From contig LMZR01000053.1 in assembly GCA_001567105.1 (NCBI GenBank), forward strand, positions 1 through 64,000: a stretch of 64,000 nucleotides of DNA, read 5' to 3'. Shown one piece after another: positions 57,566 to 64,000 of this stretch. A model generated the notes under the pieces. It was not told the DNA's origin. It made no database searches and saw only the letters and a program-made list of their open reading frames with translations. The stretch's first letter is position 1; every line of letters starts with the position of its first letter. The position numbers and the translations under genes were made by a program. The DNA is from Chloroflexi bacterium OLB14. Its GTDB lineage: Bacteria; Chloroflexota; Anaerolineae; Anaerolineales; Villigracilaceae.

Positions 57566-58594
57566 TTAAATATTCAATGTAATCTTTCCAAAATTTTCAT
57601 TACGCCATAAACGTTCTTGTGCTTGCGCGGCATCTTTCAACTCAAAAGTTTTATCAATTACAGGTTTTAATTTTCCTGCTACCACCAAATCCATCACTTC
57701 TGCAAATTCAGAAATTGTACTCATGGTTGAACCAAGTATCGAAAGATGTTTCGCAAAAATATAACGGTTATCAATTTCAAAACGTGGCGCGGCACTATTG
57801 CCTACGGTTAATAATCTGCCACCTTTTTTCAATGCCCGAAAACTTAAAGGAAAAGTTGTGCCAACATTATCCACAATCACATCCACGCCTTGTTTTTGTG
57901 TCGCCAAAAAAACTGCTTTTGACCAATCTTCCTCTTTTGATCTATCAATCAAAACATCGGCACCTAACATTTCGGCTTGCTCTAATTTTTTTTGATTGGA
58001 TCCAATCACGATAACTTTTGCGCCAAGATATTTTCCGATTTGAATAGATGCAGAATTAACGCCTCCACCCGCGCCAACAATGGCTATTGTTTCTTCAGCT
58101 TTAACCTTCCCGCGACTTACCATTGAATGCCAAGCAGTCTGATATACCAATGCCGCCGCAACTGATTTATGAAAATCAAAATCATTTGGCAATTTATATA
58201 ATTGACGAGTCGGTAAACAAATATATTCACAATATGTTCCGCGCACAGTTTCGCCAAGCAAATGCCAATGCTTGCATAAATTATCTCTGCCATTTTTGCA
58301 AAACTCACATTCACCACAACCTAAGTTAGCATTGATGGCAACTCTATCACCAACTTGAAATTCAGTTACGCCATCACCAAGTGACTCAATTTCACCAGCG
58401 CCATCTGCGCCGTTGATATGAGGCATTTCAAGTTTTAATCCAGCCCAACCATTACGCACAAACACATCCATGCGATTCAATGCTGCAGCGTGAAGGCGAA
58501 TCAAAACTTCACCTGCTTTTGGTTGCGGAGTAGGGAAGTCGGCATATTGCAAAACTTCTGCTCCGCCGTGTTGATGAAATAAAACTGCTTTCAT
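57566..58594 (-). CDS. zinc-type alcohol dehydrogenase (MDR superfamily)
   Basis: A 342-aa medium-chain dehydrogenase/reductase. The N-terminal GroES-like domain has the catalytic-site region INGADGAGEIESLGDGV and the structural zinc cysteines CGECEFCKNGRDNLCKH. The NAD(P) loop is VGAGGGVNSASIQIGKYLGA (about 170). It lies in a minus-strand run with a methyltransferase (4-bp overlap). Confidence 0.9.
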   Translation of the reverse strand: MKAVLFHQHGGAEVLQYADFPTPQPKAGEVLIRLHAAALNRMDVFVRNGWAGLKLEMPHINGADGAGEIESLGDGVTEFQVGDRVAINANLGCGECEFCKNGRDNLCKHWHLLGETVRGTYCEYICLPTRQLYKLPNDFDFHKSVAAALVYQTAWHSMVSRGKVKAEETIAIVGAGGGVNSASIQIGKYLGAKVIVIGSNQKKLEQAEMLGADVLIDRSKEEDWSKAVFLATQKQGVDVIVDNVGTTFPLSFRALKKGGRLLTVGNSAAPRFEIDNRYIFAKHLSILGSTMSTISEFAEVMDLVVAGKLKPVIDKTFELKDAAQAQERLWRNENFGKITLNI

Positions 58595-59481
58595 GCTTTT
58601 TTCCTTGCAATTGCTGTTAGAGAGCCATTATCTGAATAAATGCTAAAGCGATTGAGAAAATTTATCATAGTTTGATTAAATTTACTTAACTTCCCGCTTA
58701 AGCGAAATATACGCCGATATAAAAAGCCCAATGTGGCATATTGCCCTGCTTGCCGAACTTCGAGTACTTCAAATTTTTCTGCTAAAACTTTGCGGATTGT
58801 ATCAGGAGCCCAGTAGAAAACATGCTCGGGTAGTTTGAACGAAACCCAATTTTTGCCAGAAATTTTTGCAAGCAAACTTTTTGGGTTTGGAGTTGTAATG
58901 GCAAGCACGCCGTTTGGCTTTAGAAATTTGTGAATGGCAGATAAAAACTCTTTTGGGTGATAGATGTGTTCAAATGTATCGAAGGCTACAATTAAATCAA
59001 AACTCTCTGGTTTATAATTAGCAGTTTCTATGACGCCTAGTTGAACTTTATTGCCCCATTCTTTTTGTGCCATTTCTACAATGTAATCTGATGGGTCGAG
59101 ACCATATACATCAAAGCCGAGTTTTTTTGCAGCTGTGAGAAAATAGCCAGGTCCGCAACCAATGTCTAGTGCTGTGCCTGATGTTTTGTAAGGTGAAATT
59201 TGTTTGAGGCGTAATGTGAATGTTTTTATCCAATTGTCGCTGATTTCAAGGTATTCGTCATACCCTTGCCCAGAGACGTTTGATTTGTAATAAGATTCGT
59301 CTTTATAAAATTTCATAATGGCATCTTGTGTTAAACGTGGGGAGAGGTAATTTAAATCACAAGATGTGCAAGCAACAATGTGATATGGGGGAAAGTCATA
59401 GCGCACTGTGGCTGAGGCGGAGTTGCCGCATATTGGGCAGATAACAGTTTCAAGGTCAGACGGTGAAGCGATATGTGTCAT
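58591..59481 (-). CDS. SAM-dependent methyltransferase with zinc ribbon
   Basis: A 296-aa class I methyltransferase. The N-terminal zinc ribbon is CPICGNS...CTSCDLNYLSPRL; the SAM motif is ALDIGCGPGYFLTAAK (about 103-118), followed by FDLIVAFDTFEHIYHP. It overlaps both neighbours by 4 bp (58591-58594 and 59478-59481), so it is translationally coupled in an operon with a GT2 protein and ADH. Such proteins act in surface polysaccharide synthesis. Confidence 0.9.
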   Translation of the reverse strand: MTHIASPSDLETVICPICGNSASATVRYDFPPYHIVACTSCDLNYLSPRLTQDAIMKFYKDESYYKSNVSGQGYDEYLEISDNWIKTFTLRLKQISPYKTSGTALDIGCGPGYFLTAAKKLGFDVYGLDPSDYIVEMAQKEWGNKVQLGVIETANYKPESFDLIVAFDTFEHIYHPKEFLSAIHKFLKPNGVLAITTPNPKSLLAKISGKNWVSFKLPEHVFYWAPDTIRKVLAEKFEVLEVRQAGQYATLGFLYRRIFRLSGKLSKFNQTMINFLNRFSIYSDNGSLTAIARKKA

Positions 59482-60488
59482 TTTCGTAAAATTCCTGCTA
59501 AGTCGCCTCTATCTTTTCGGGCGAATGCTTTTAATAGTCTTTTGTTTAGTTGAATTAGTGCAGTGAGAATGGTAAGAATACCAGTAATTGTAAGCAAAGG
59601 GTCACGAATGTTTGATGGGATGAAGCGTAAAAAGATGATATAGGAGACTTTGTCTAGTGTTGGTTGAAGGATGATGGGAGAGAGGATTTTTGCGAAGCCA
59701 ATGCCTGTTAAAAAAACGCCAAACACAAAAACGACCATCCAAAATTGTGTACCAGCGCTTGGTTCGAGCCAACGCCAAAAACTTGCTCGAAAGTAAATGG
59801 TGAATGTATCTATAAACGAATTGAAGAAGTGCGTAAACTTCATTCTGCCTAATTTACCTTTGCGTTGATAAATAACCTCAACAGGGTGTTCTACAATTTT
59901 GTATCCAAAGCGTGAGGCGGCAACGAGTAATTCGAGATCGAATGCAAAACGACTGACTTTCAATCTTGGAATGGATTGTTCTAATACCTCTCGTTTGAAA
60001 ATTTTTATGCCTGTTTGGGTATCTGTAATATTTAAGCCAAATAAAAAATTAACAGTCAAGCGATATAAAGCGCTTGTGATGCGGCGTAAAAATGGAAAGC
60101 GATTTGTAATTGGGTCTTTTACACCTGCTACAACATCGGCTTTATTTTTTTGCATGGTGATTAGCAGTTTGTTTAAGTACTCAGGTGCAATTTCTAAGTC
60201 GGCATCAAGAAATGCAATTAATTCACCTTTTGCTTTTTCAAACCCATAAAATAACGAAGCGCCTTTGCCTTGATTTTGTTTTGTGCGAATTGGTTTAATG
60301 TTTTTGAAAATCTTTGCGGCGCGTTTACTTTCTGTATAAGTATTGTCGCTACTGCCATCATCTATGACAATGACTTCAAACTTATGCTTTTTTACTGTAT
60401 GGCAAACTTTTAATAGGTTATCGAAAATATGAGAGCCTTCGTTGTAGGCGGGGATGATAACCGAAAGTTTTATTTTTTCTTTTTGCAT
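59478..60488 (-). CDS. GT2 glycosyltransferase (DPM1-like) with membrane helices
   Basis: A 336-aa enzyme. The GT-A domain opens with LSVIIPAYNEGSHIFDN, then VIVIDDGSSDNT and LIAFLDADLEIAPEYL (DxD-like), and QTGIKIFKREVLEQ. The C-terminal ~120 residues have about three membrane helices (WMVVFVFGVFLTGIGFA, YIIFLRFIPSN region). It probably moves a sugar to a polyprenyl phosphate. It is in an operon with the methyltransferase; the start is 6 bp from the acyl-CoA dehydrogenase stop. Confidence 0.9.
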   Translation of the reverse strand: MQKEKIKLSVIIPAYNEGSHIFDNLLKVCHTVKKHKFEVIVIDDGSSDNTYTESKRAAKIFKNIKPIRTKQNQGKGASLFYGFEKAKGELIAFLDADLEIAPEYLNKLLITMQKNKADVVAGVKDPITNRFPFLRRITSALYRLTVNFLFGLNITDTQTGIKIFKREVLEQSIPRLKVSRFAFDLELLVAASRFGYKIVEHPVEVIYQRKGKLGRMKFTHFFNSFIDTFTIYFRASFWRWLEPSAGTQFWMVVFVFGVFLTGIGFAKILSPIILQPTLDKVSYIIFLRFIPSNIRDPLLTITGILTILTALIQLNKRLLKAFARKDRGDLAGILRK

Positions 60489-60494
60489 TCGATA

Positions 60495-61664
60495 TTACTT
60501 TGTGCCTAATTCGCTTCGAGAAATGACTAAGCGTTGAATTTCACTTGTGCCTTCATAAATTTCGGTAATTTTGGCATCGCGGAAATAGCGTTCAATTGGT
60601 AATTCTTTGCTGTAACCCATGCCACCATGAATTTGTACGGCTTGATGGGTAACATACATAGCCGTTTCAGATGCAAATAATTTTGCCATAGAGGCTTCTA
60701 ATGAATAGCGTCCATCTGTCTTTGTGGCGTTTTCTTTGGCGATAGCGGCGTTATAAATTAACAAACGTGATGCTTCGATGCGCGTTTTCATATCTGCTAA
60801 TTTGAATCCTGTGCCTTGAAATTGACCAATCGCCTGACCAAACGCCTCTCGCTGACCTGCATACTGTCTGGCTGCTTCGTATGCCGCTTCTGCAATCCCG
60901 AGCGCTTGTGTAGCGATTCCGATTCTGCCTGCATCTAAAACAGTCATAGCGATTTTGAAGCCTTCACCTTCTTTGCCTAAAACATTTTCTGCTGGCACTT
61001 TACAATTTTCAAAAATCAATTCGCTAGTTGCAGAAGCACGAATTCCTAACTTCGGTTCTTTTTTGCCGCGTGTTAAACCTGCTGAATTTCCATCTACTAA
61101 AAAGGCTGTCACACCTTTTTGTTTTTTGCTGGGGTCTGTCATCATAAACACGACGAAATAATTTGCAACAGGTCCACTTGTCACCCAAGATTTACGTCCA
61201 TTCAAAATATAAAAATCACCATCACGTGTTGCTAAACTTTTCATATTGCCTGCATCAGAGCCACTTTGTGGTTCAGTCAATGAATATCCACCAATGGCTT
61301 TACCCGAAGCAATAGGTGTGACAAATTTTTTCTTTTGTTCTTCTGTGCCAAACTTAAGAATGCCATGACAATACAACGAATTATTGACCGACATAATCAC
61401 CCCATGTGAAGCATCTACTTTACAAATTTCTTCCAGTGCTAAAACATAAGCCAACGTATCCATACCTGAGCCGCCATATTGCTCTGGCACTTGAATGCCC
61501 ATAAAGCCAAGTTCGCCCATTTTTTTTATCGTGTTATATGGAAATTCTCCGCTTTCATCAAACTCGGCGGCGATGGGCGCAATTTCTTTTTGTGCAAAAT
61601 CTCGGGCGGCATCTCGCAACATTTTATGTTCATTTGTAAGTGGGTAGATGGGAAGTTCAGTCAT
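60495..61664 (-). CDS. acyl-CoA dehydrogenase
   Basis: A 389-aa FAD enzyme that oxidises acyl-CoA to enoyl-CoA. The FAD/substrate sites are GGYSLTEPQSGSDAGNM, YILNGRKSWVTSGPVA and FGQAIGQFQGTGFKLADM. The catalytic Glu is in EIYEGTSEIQRLVI near residue 370. Length is standard. GGAGAAAAATATC precedes the ATG. Chain-length preference is unknown. Confidence 0.94.
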   Translation of the reverse strand: MTELPIYPLTNEHKMLRDAARDFAQKEIAPIAAEFDESGEFPYNTIKKMGELGFMGIQVPEQYGGSGMDTLAYVLALEEICKVDASHGVIMSVNNSLYCHGILKFGTEEQKKKFVTPIASGKAIGGYSLTEPQSGSDAGNMKSLATRDGDFYILNGRKSWVTSGPVANYFVVFMMTDPSKKQKGVTAFLVDGNSAGLTRGKKEPKLGIRASATSELIFENCKVPAENVLGKEGEGFKIAMTVLDAGRIGIATQALGIAEAAYEAARQYAGQREAFGQAIGQFQGTGFKLADMKTRIEASRLLIYNAAIAKENATKTDGRYSLEASMAKLFASETAMYVTHQAVQIHGGMGYSKELPIERYFRDAKITEIYEGTSEIQRLVISRSELGTK

Positions 61665-61827
61665 TGATATTTTTCTCCTGAGGGCAAAATAGCATTTTAT
61701 GCTACAATTTTTTTTGAATTATACCCTGTGGGGCGGATTGGTGAAATTATCAGCCAATGAAAAGATGGATGGTGAGAATCAGATATGGGTTAAGTAGGAG
61801 GCGTGTGTCTTAATCGGAAATTAGAAT

Positions 61828-61856
61828 TTGACTTATGATTTTTCATCTAGGATAAT
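61828..61856 (+). promoter_or_regulatory. sigma-70-type promoter for the solute-binding protein gene
   Basis: TTGACT (61828-61833), 17-nt spacer, GATAAT (61851-61856), about 90 nt before ATG 61949. Confidence 0.6.
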
Positions 61857-61948
61857 TGCCCGCTATATCATCAGTTGTTTGAAAGGAGGCATTCGCCTGA
61901 ATATCTTTGTTCGCTGTACTTGTTTATAAAACCCAAAAGGAGATTGAG

Positions 61949-63121
61949 ATGAAAAAGTTTAATTCCAAGTTTTTTGTGTTGTTTATGTTGGTTACTTTAA
62001 TGCTTTCTGCTTGTAGTGGTGGCGGAGGGGGAGGCGGTGCGGCTTCTGGTGAATTGGAGGGTGAGGTCTCTATTATTTCGTGGGCGGGATATATTGAGCG
62101 CGGCGAGACAGACCCAAATTATGATTGGGTGACGCAATTTGAAGCGGAAACTGGCTGTAAGGTGACAAATAAAATTGCCGCTACATCAGATGAAATGGTT
62201 GCTTTGATGAATGAAGGCGGTTTTGATTTGGTAACCGCTTCTGGCGATTCTTCAAACCGTTTGATTTCTGGTGGACGTGTTCAGGAAATTGATATTTCTC
62301 GTATTCCAAGTTGGAATACGATTGATCCTCGTTTACAAGATGCTCCATGGCATACTGTGGATGGGAAACATTATGGCGTGCCTTATTCTTCTGGTCAAAA
62401 TATTTTGATGTATAACACTGAAGTGTTTGGTGATACTCCGCCAGATAGTTGGAGTGTTGTGTTTGAAGAGACAACTTTGCCAGATGGTCAATCAAATAAA
62501 GGACGCGTTCAGGCTTATGATGGTCCAATTTATGTGGCAGATGCGGCTTTGTATTTGAAGAGCGCTCGCCCTGAACTTGGAATTACAGATGTATATGCTC
62601 TTAACCGTGATCAATTTAATGCAGCCATTGAGTTGTTGCGCCAGCAACGAACTTTGGTGAATCGTTATTGGCATGATGCTTTTATTCAGATGGATGATTT
62701 CACCAATGAAGGTGTTGCGGCTTCTAGCTCTTGGCCCTTCCAAGCAAACTTATTAAAGTTTGGTGGTGCTCCAATTGAAAAAGTAGTGCCAAAGGAAGGT
62801 GCAACTGGTTGGGCAGATACTACTATGTTGCATGTTGATTCTGCTCATCCCAATTGTGCTTATGCTTGGATGGAATGGTCTCTGAACCCGAAAGTACAAG
62901 GCGATTTAGCCGCTTGGTTCCAAAATATCCCTGTTGTGTTATCGGCTTGCGAAGGCAATGAATTGCTTGGTCCAGATGGTTGTGTGAACAATGGTTTAGA
63001 TAACTTTGATAAAATCGTTTGGTGGCGCACACCAACCTCCACCTGTACAGATGGCTCTAAAGAATGTGTCCCTTACCATGAATGGGTAACGAATTATGTT
63101 GCTGTAATTGGTGGTCGTTAA
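61949..63121 (+). CDS. PotD-like extracellular solute-binding lipoprotein
   Basis: About 390 aa from ATG 61949, which follows AAAAGGAG. The lipobox is LMLSACSGG followed by a Gly-rich linker. The binding domain shows ISWAGYIERG, MNEGGFDLVTASGDSS, VPYSSGQNILMYNTEVFGD and YAWMEWSLNPKVQG, typical of spermidine/putrescine-type receptors. An ATPase gene of the same type follows at 63202, so the two are parts of a PotABCD-type importer. Substrate not proven. Confidence 0.92.
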   Translation: MKKFNSKFFVLFMLVTLMLSACSGGGGGGGAASGELEGEVSIISWAGYIERGETDPNYDWVTQFEAETGCKVTNKIAATSDEMVALMNEGGFDLVTASGDSSNRLISGGRVQEIDISRIPSWNTIDPRLQDAPWHTVDGKHYGVPYSSGQNILMYNTEVFGDTPPDSWSVVFEETTLPDGQSNKGRVQAYDGPIYVADAALYLKSARPELGITDVYALNRDQFNAAIELLRQQRTLVNRYWHDAFIQMDDFTNEGVAASSSWPFQANLLKFGGAPIEKVVPKEGATGWADTTMLHVDSAHPNCAYAWMEWSLNPKVQGDLAAWFQNIPVVLSACEGNELLGPDGCVNNGLDNFDKIVWWRTPTSTCTDGSKECVPYHEWVTNYVAVIGGR

Positions 63122-63137
63122 TTTCTAAAGTGTTTGT

Positions 63138-63171
63138 GATTCAGGCGTGTGGGGGCGCCTGAATCTTTTTT
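63138..63171 (+). terminator. terminator between receptor and ATPase genes
   Basis: GATTCAGGCG and CGCCTGAATC form a 10-bp stem with an 8-nt loop, followed by a T-run. It would reduce read-through so the receptor is made in excess of the ATPase. Confidence 0.85.
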
Positions 63172-63188
63172 ATATAGACGATAGGCGA

Positions 63189-63194
63189 TATAAT
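63189..63194 (+). promoter_or_regulatory. -10 box 7 nt before the PotA-like gene
   Basis: TATAAT then TACTCAC and ATG 63202. No Shine-Dalgarno. A leaderless start would let the ATPase be made after the terminator. Confidence 0.5.
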
Positions 63195-63201
63195 TACTCA
63201 C

Positions 63202-64000
63202 ATGTCCAATCCACCTTCTACCCCTGCGATTAAATTTGAAGAAGTTAGCCGACATTTTGGTGAAATAAAAGCAGTAGACCAAGTTAACCTTGAAGTTAAT
63301 GATGGCGAATTTTTTGCCATGCTCGGTCCTTCTGGGTCTGGCAAAACAACTTGTTTAAGGATGATTGCGGGGTTTGATAAACCAACTTCTGGCTCTATTT
63401 ATTTATATGGTCAGGATGTTTCTAACTTGCCGCCTTATGACAGAAATGTAAATACAGTTTTTCAAGATTATGCACTTTTCCCACACATGACTGTAGGTGA
63501 AAATGTTGCTTATGGGTTAATGATTAAAAAAGTTGCCAAAGCGGAACAAACCAAGCGAGTGGATGAAATGCTTGAGCTTGTACAGCTTAAGGGATTTGCT
63601 TCTCGCAAACCTTCTCAACTCTCTGGCGGACAAAGACAACGCGTCGCACTTGCTCGAGCTTTGATCAATCACCCCAAGGTTTTACTGCTAGACGAACCGC
63701 TTGGTGCATTGGATTTGAAGTTGCGCCAACAAATGCAAGTGGAATTAAAAGCGATTCAAAAACGCGTTGGCATTACATTTATCTTTGTGACGCACGATCA
63801 AGAAGAAGCAATTACCATGAGTGACCGTATTGCTGTGTTTAGTCAGGGGAAAATTGAACAGGTTGGATCTCCTGCTGAAATCTATGAAAGACCCGCTTCC
63901 GCATTTGTAGCAGGCTTCGTGGGGACATCTAATCTTGTAAGCGGAGAAATTGCAAAGCGCATCACAGGTTCAGAAAAGACATTCTCAATCCGCCCTGAAA
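63202..64000 (+). CDS. potA: PotA-like ABC transporter ATP-binding protein (partial)
   Basis: The first 266 residues; the gene continues past the window. Walker A is GPSGSGKTT (about 44-52), the signature is LSGGQRQR (near 138), Walker B is [12 protein letters not shown] and the switch is VTHDQEEA. The C-terminal TOBE-like domain begins near 240 ([12 protein letters not shown]). It matches the spermidine/putrescine or MalK-type ATPases and pairs with the receptor gene upstream. The permease genes presumably follow. Confidence 0.95.
   Translation, partial: MSNPPSTPAIKFEEVSRHFGEIKAVDQVNLEVNDGEFFAMLGPSGSGKTTCLRMIAGFDKPTSGSIYLYGQDVSNLPPYDRNVNTVFQDYALFPHMTVGENVAYGLMIKKVAKAEQTKRVDEMLELVQLKGFASRKPSQLSGGQRQRVALARALINHPKVLLLDEPLGALDLKLRQQMQVELKAIQKRVGITFIFVTHDQEEAITMSDRIAVFSQGKIEQVGSPAEIYERPASAFVAGFVGTSNLVSGEIAKRITGSEKTFSIRPE

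Overview
The window looks like chromosomal DNA of an AT-rich member of the Chloroflexota, most likely Anaerolineae. The signs are an Hsp20 gene directly upstream of lon, lipoproteins with Thr/Pro-rich linkers, a two-gene 2-oxoacid:ferredoxin oxidoreductase with gamma fused to alpha, acyl-CoA carboxylase genes in an accessory-style cluster, and many single-domain response regulators. The lineage is inferred from gene content; no rRNA is present. At least thirteen genes carry single-base indels, mostly in A/T runs, and one carries an in-frame stop. This suggests a long-read assembly with residual indel errors, or real gene decay.

Layout. 0.1-1.2 kb: an integron integrase (IntI) with an attI-like region at the left edge. 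1.2-6.6 kb: arfB, the oxidoreductase korAB, an SH3-like protein, a GH25 lysozyme-like protein and a cytochrome c lipoprotein. 6.8-15.1 kb: a conserved unknown gene pair, tRNA-Arg(TCT), hsp20 (frameshifted), lon, a response regulator, mog, efp, a Cys-rich protein and a HAD-DinB fusion. 15.2-21.8 kb: fabF-fabH, tatA, mgtC, a YyaL-type thioredoxin-domain protein and two exported redox-type lipoproteins. 21.85-22.82 kb: a second attI-like copy followed by one gene cassette but no integrase. 22.9-34.8 kb: a class III CoA-transferase, DUF2877, UbiA, a threonine dehydratase-like enzyme, fumarylacetoacetase, an EptA-like sulfatase, purA, guaB and a class III aminotransferase with an in-frame stop. 34.9-46.6 kb: regulators (one plus three tandem REC proteins), an HDAC-like deacetylase, nitroreductase, GDPD, cytochrome c, a GNAT enzyme, MoxR/VWA with a VapBC-like pair between them, and aspA. 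46.6-50.4 kb: a SAP/DUF6434 protein and then an array of minus-oriented integron cassettes with recognisable attC sites. 50.5-64 kb: CYTH, biotin-dependent carboxylase subunits, a GT-C membrane protein, ADH, methyltransferase, GT2, acyl-CoA dehydrogenase, and the start of a PotD/PotA-type ABC transporter.

The most striking content is a dispersed integron system. There are three attI-like sites (about 97-199, 22716-22816 and 50357-50396), all pointing to the minus strand, and only the first has intI beside it. Three attC or attC-like sites (49206-49335, 48276-48345, about 21857-21912) share the end CTTTGTTGGG. Cassette genes encode a possible HEPN-type protein, a LuxR-HTH protein with membrane helices, and a coiled-coil membrane protein. 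The window is also rich in short palindromic repeats, both between genes and in frame inside three genes. Several genes have TATAAT 6-7 nt before the start codon and no Shine-Dalgarno, which suggests leaderless transcripts.
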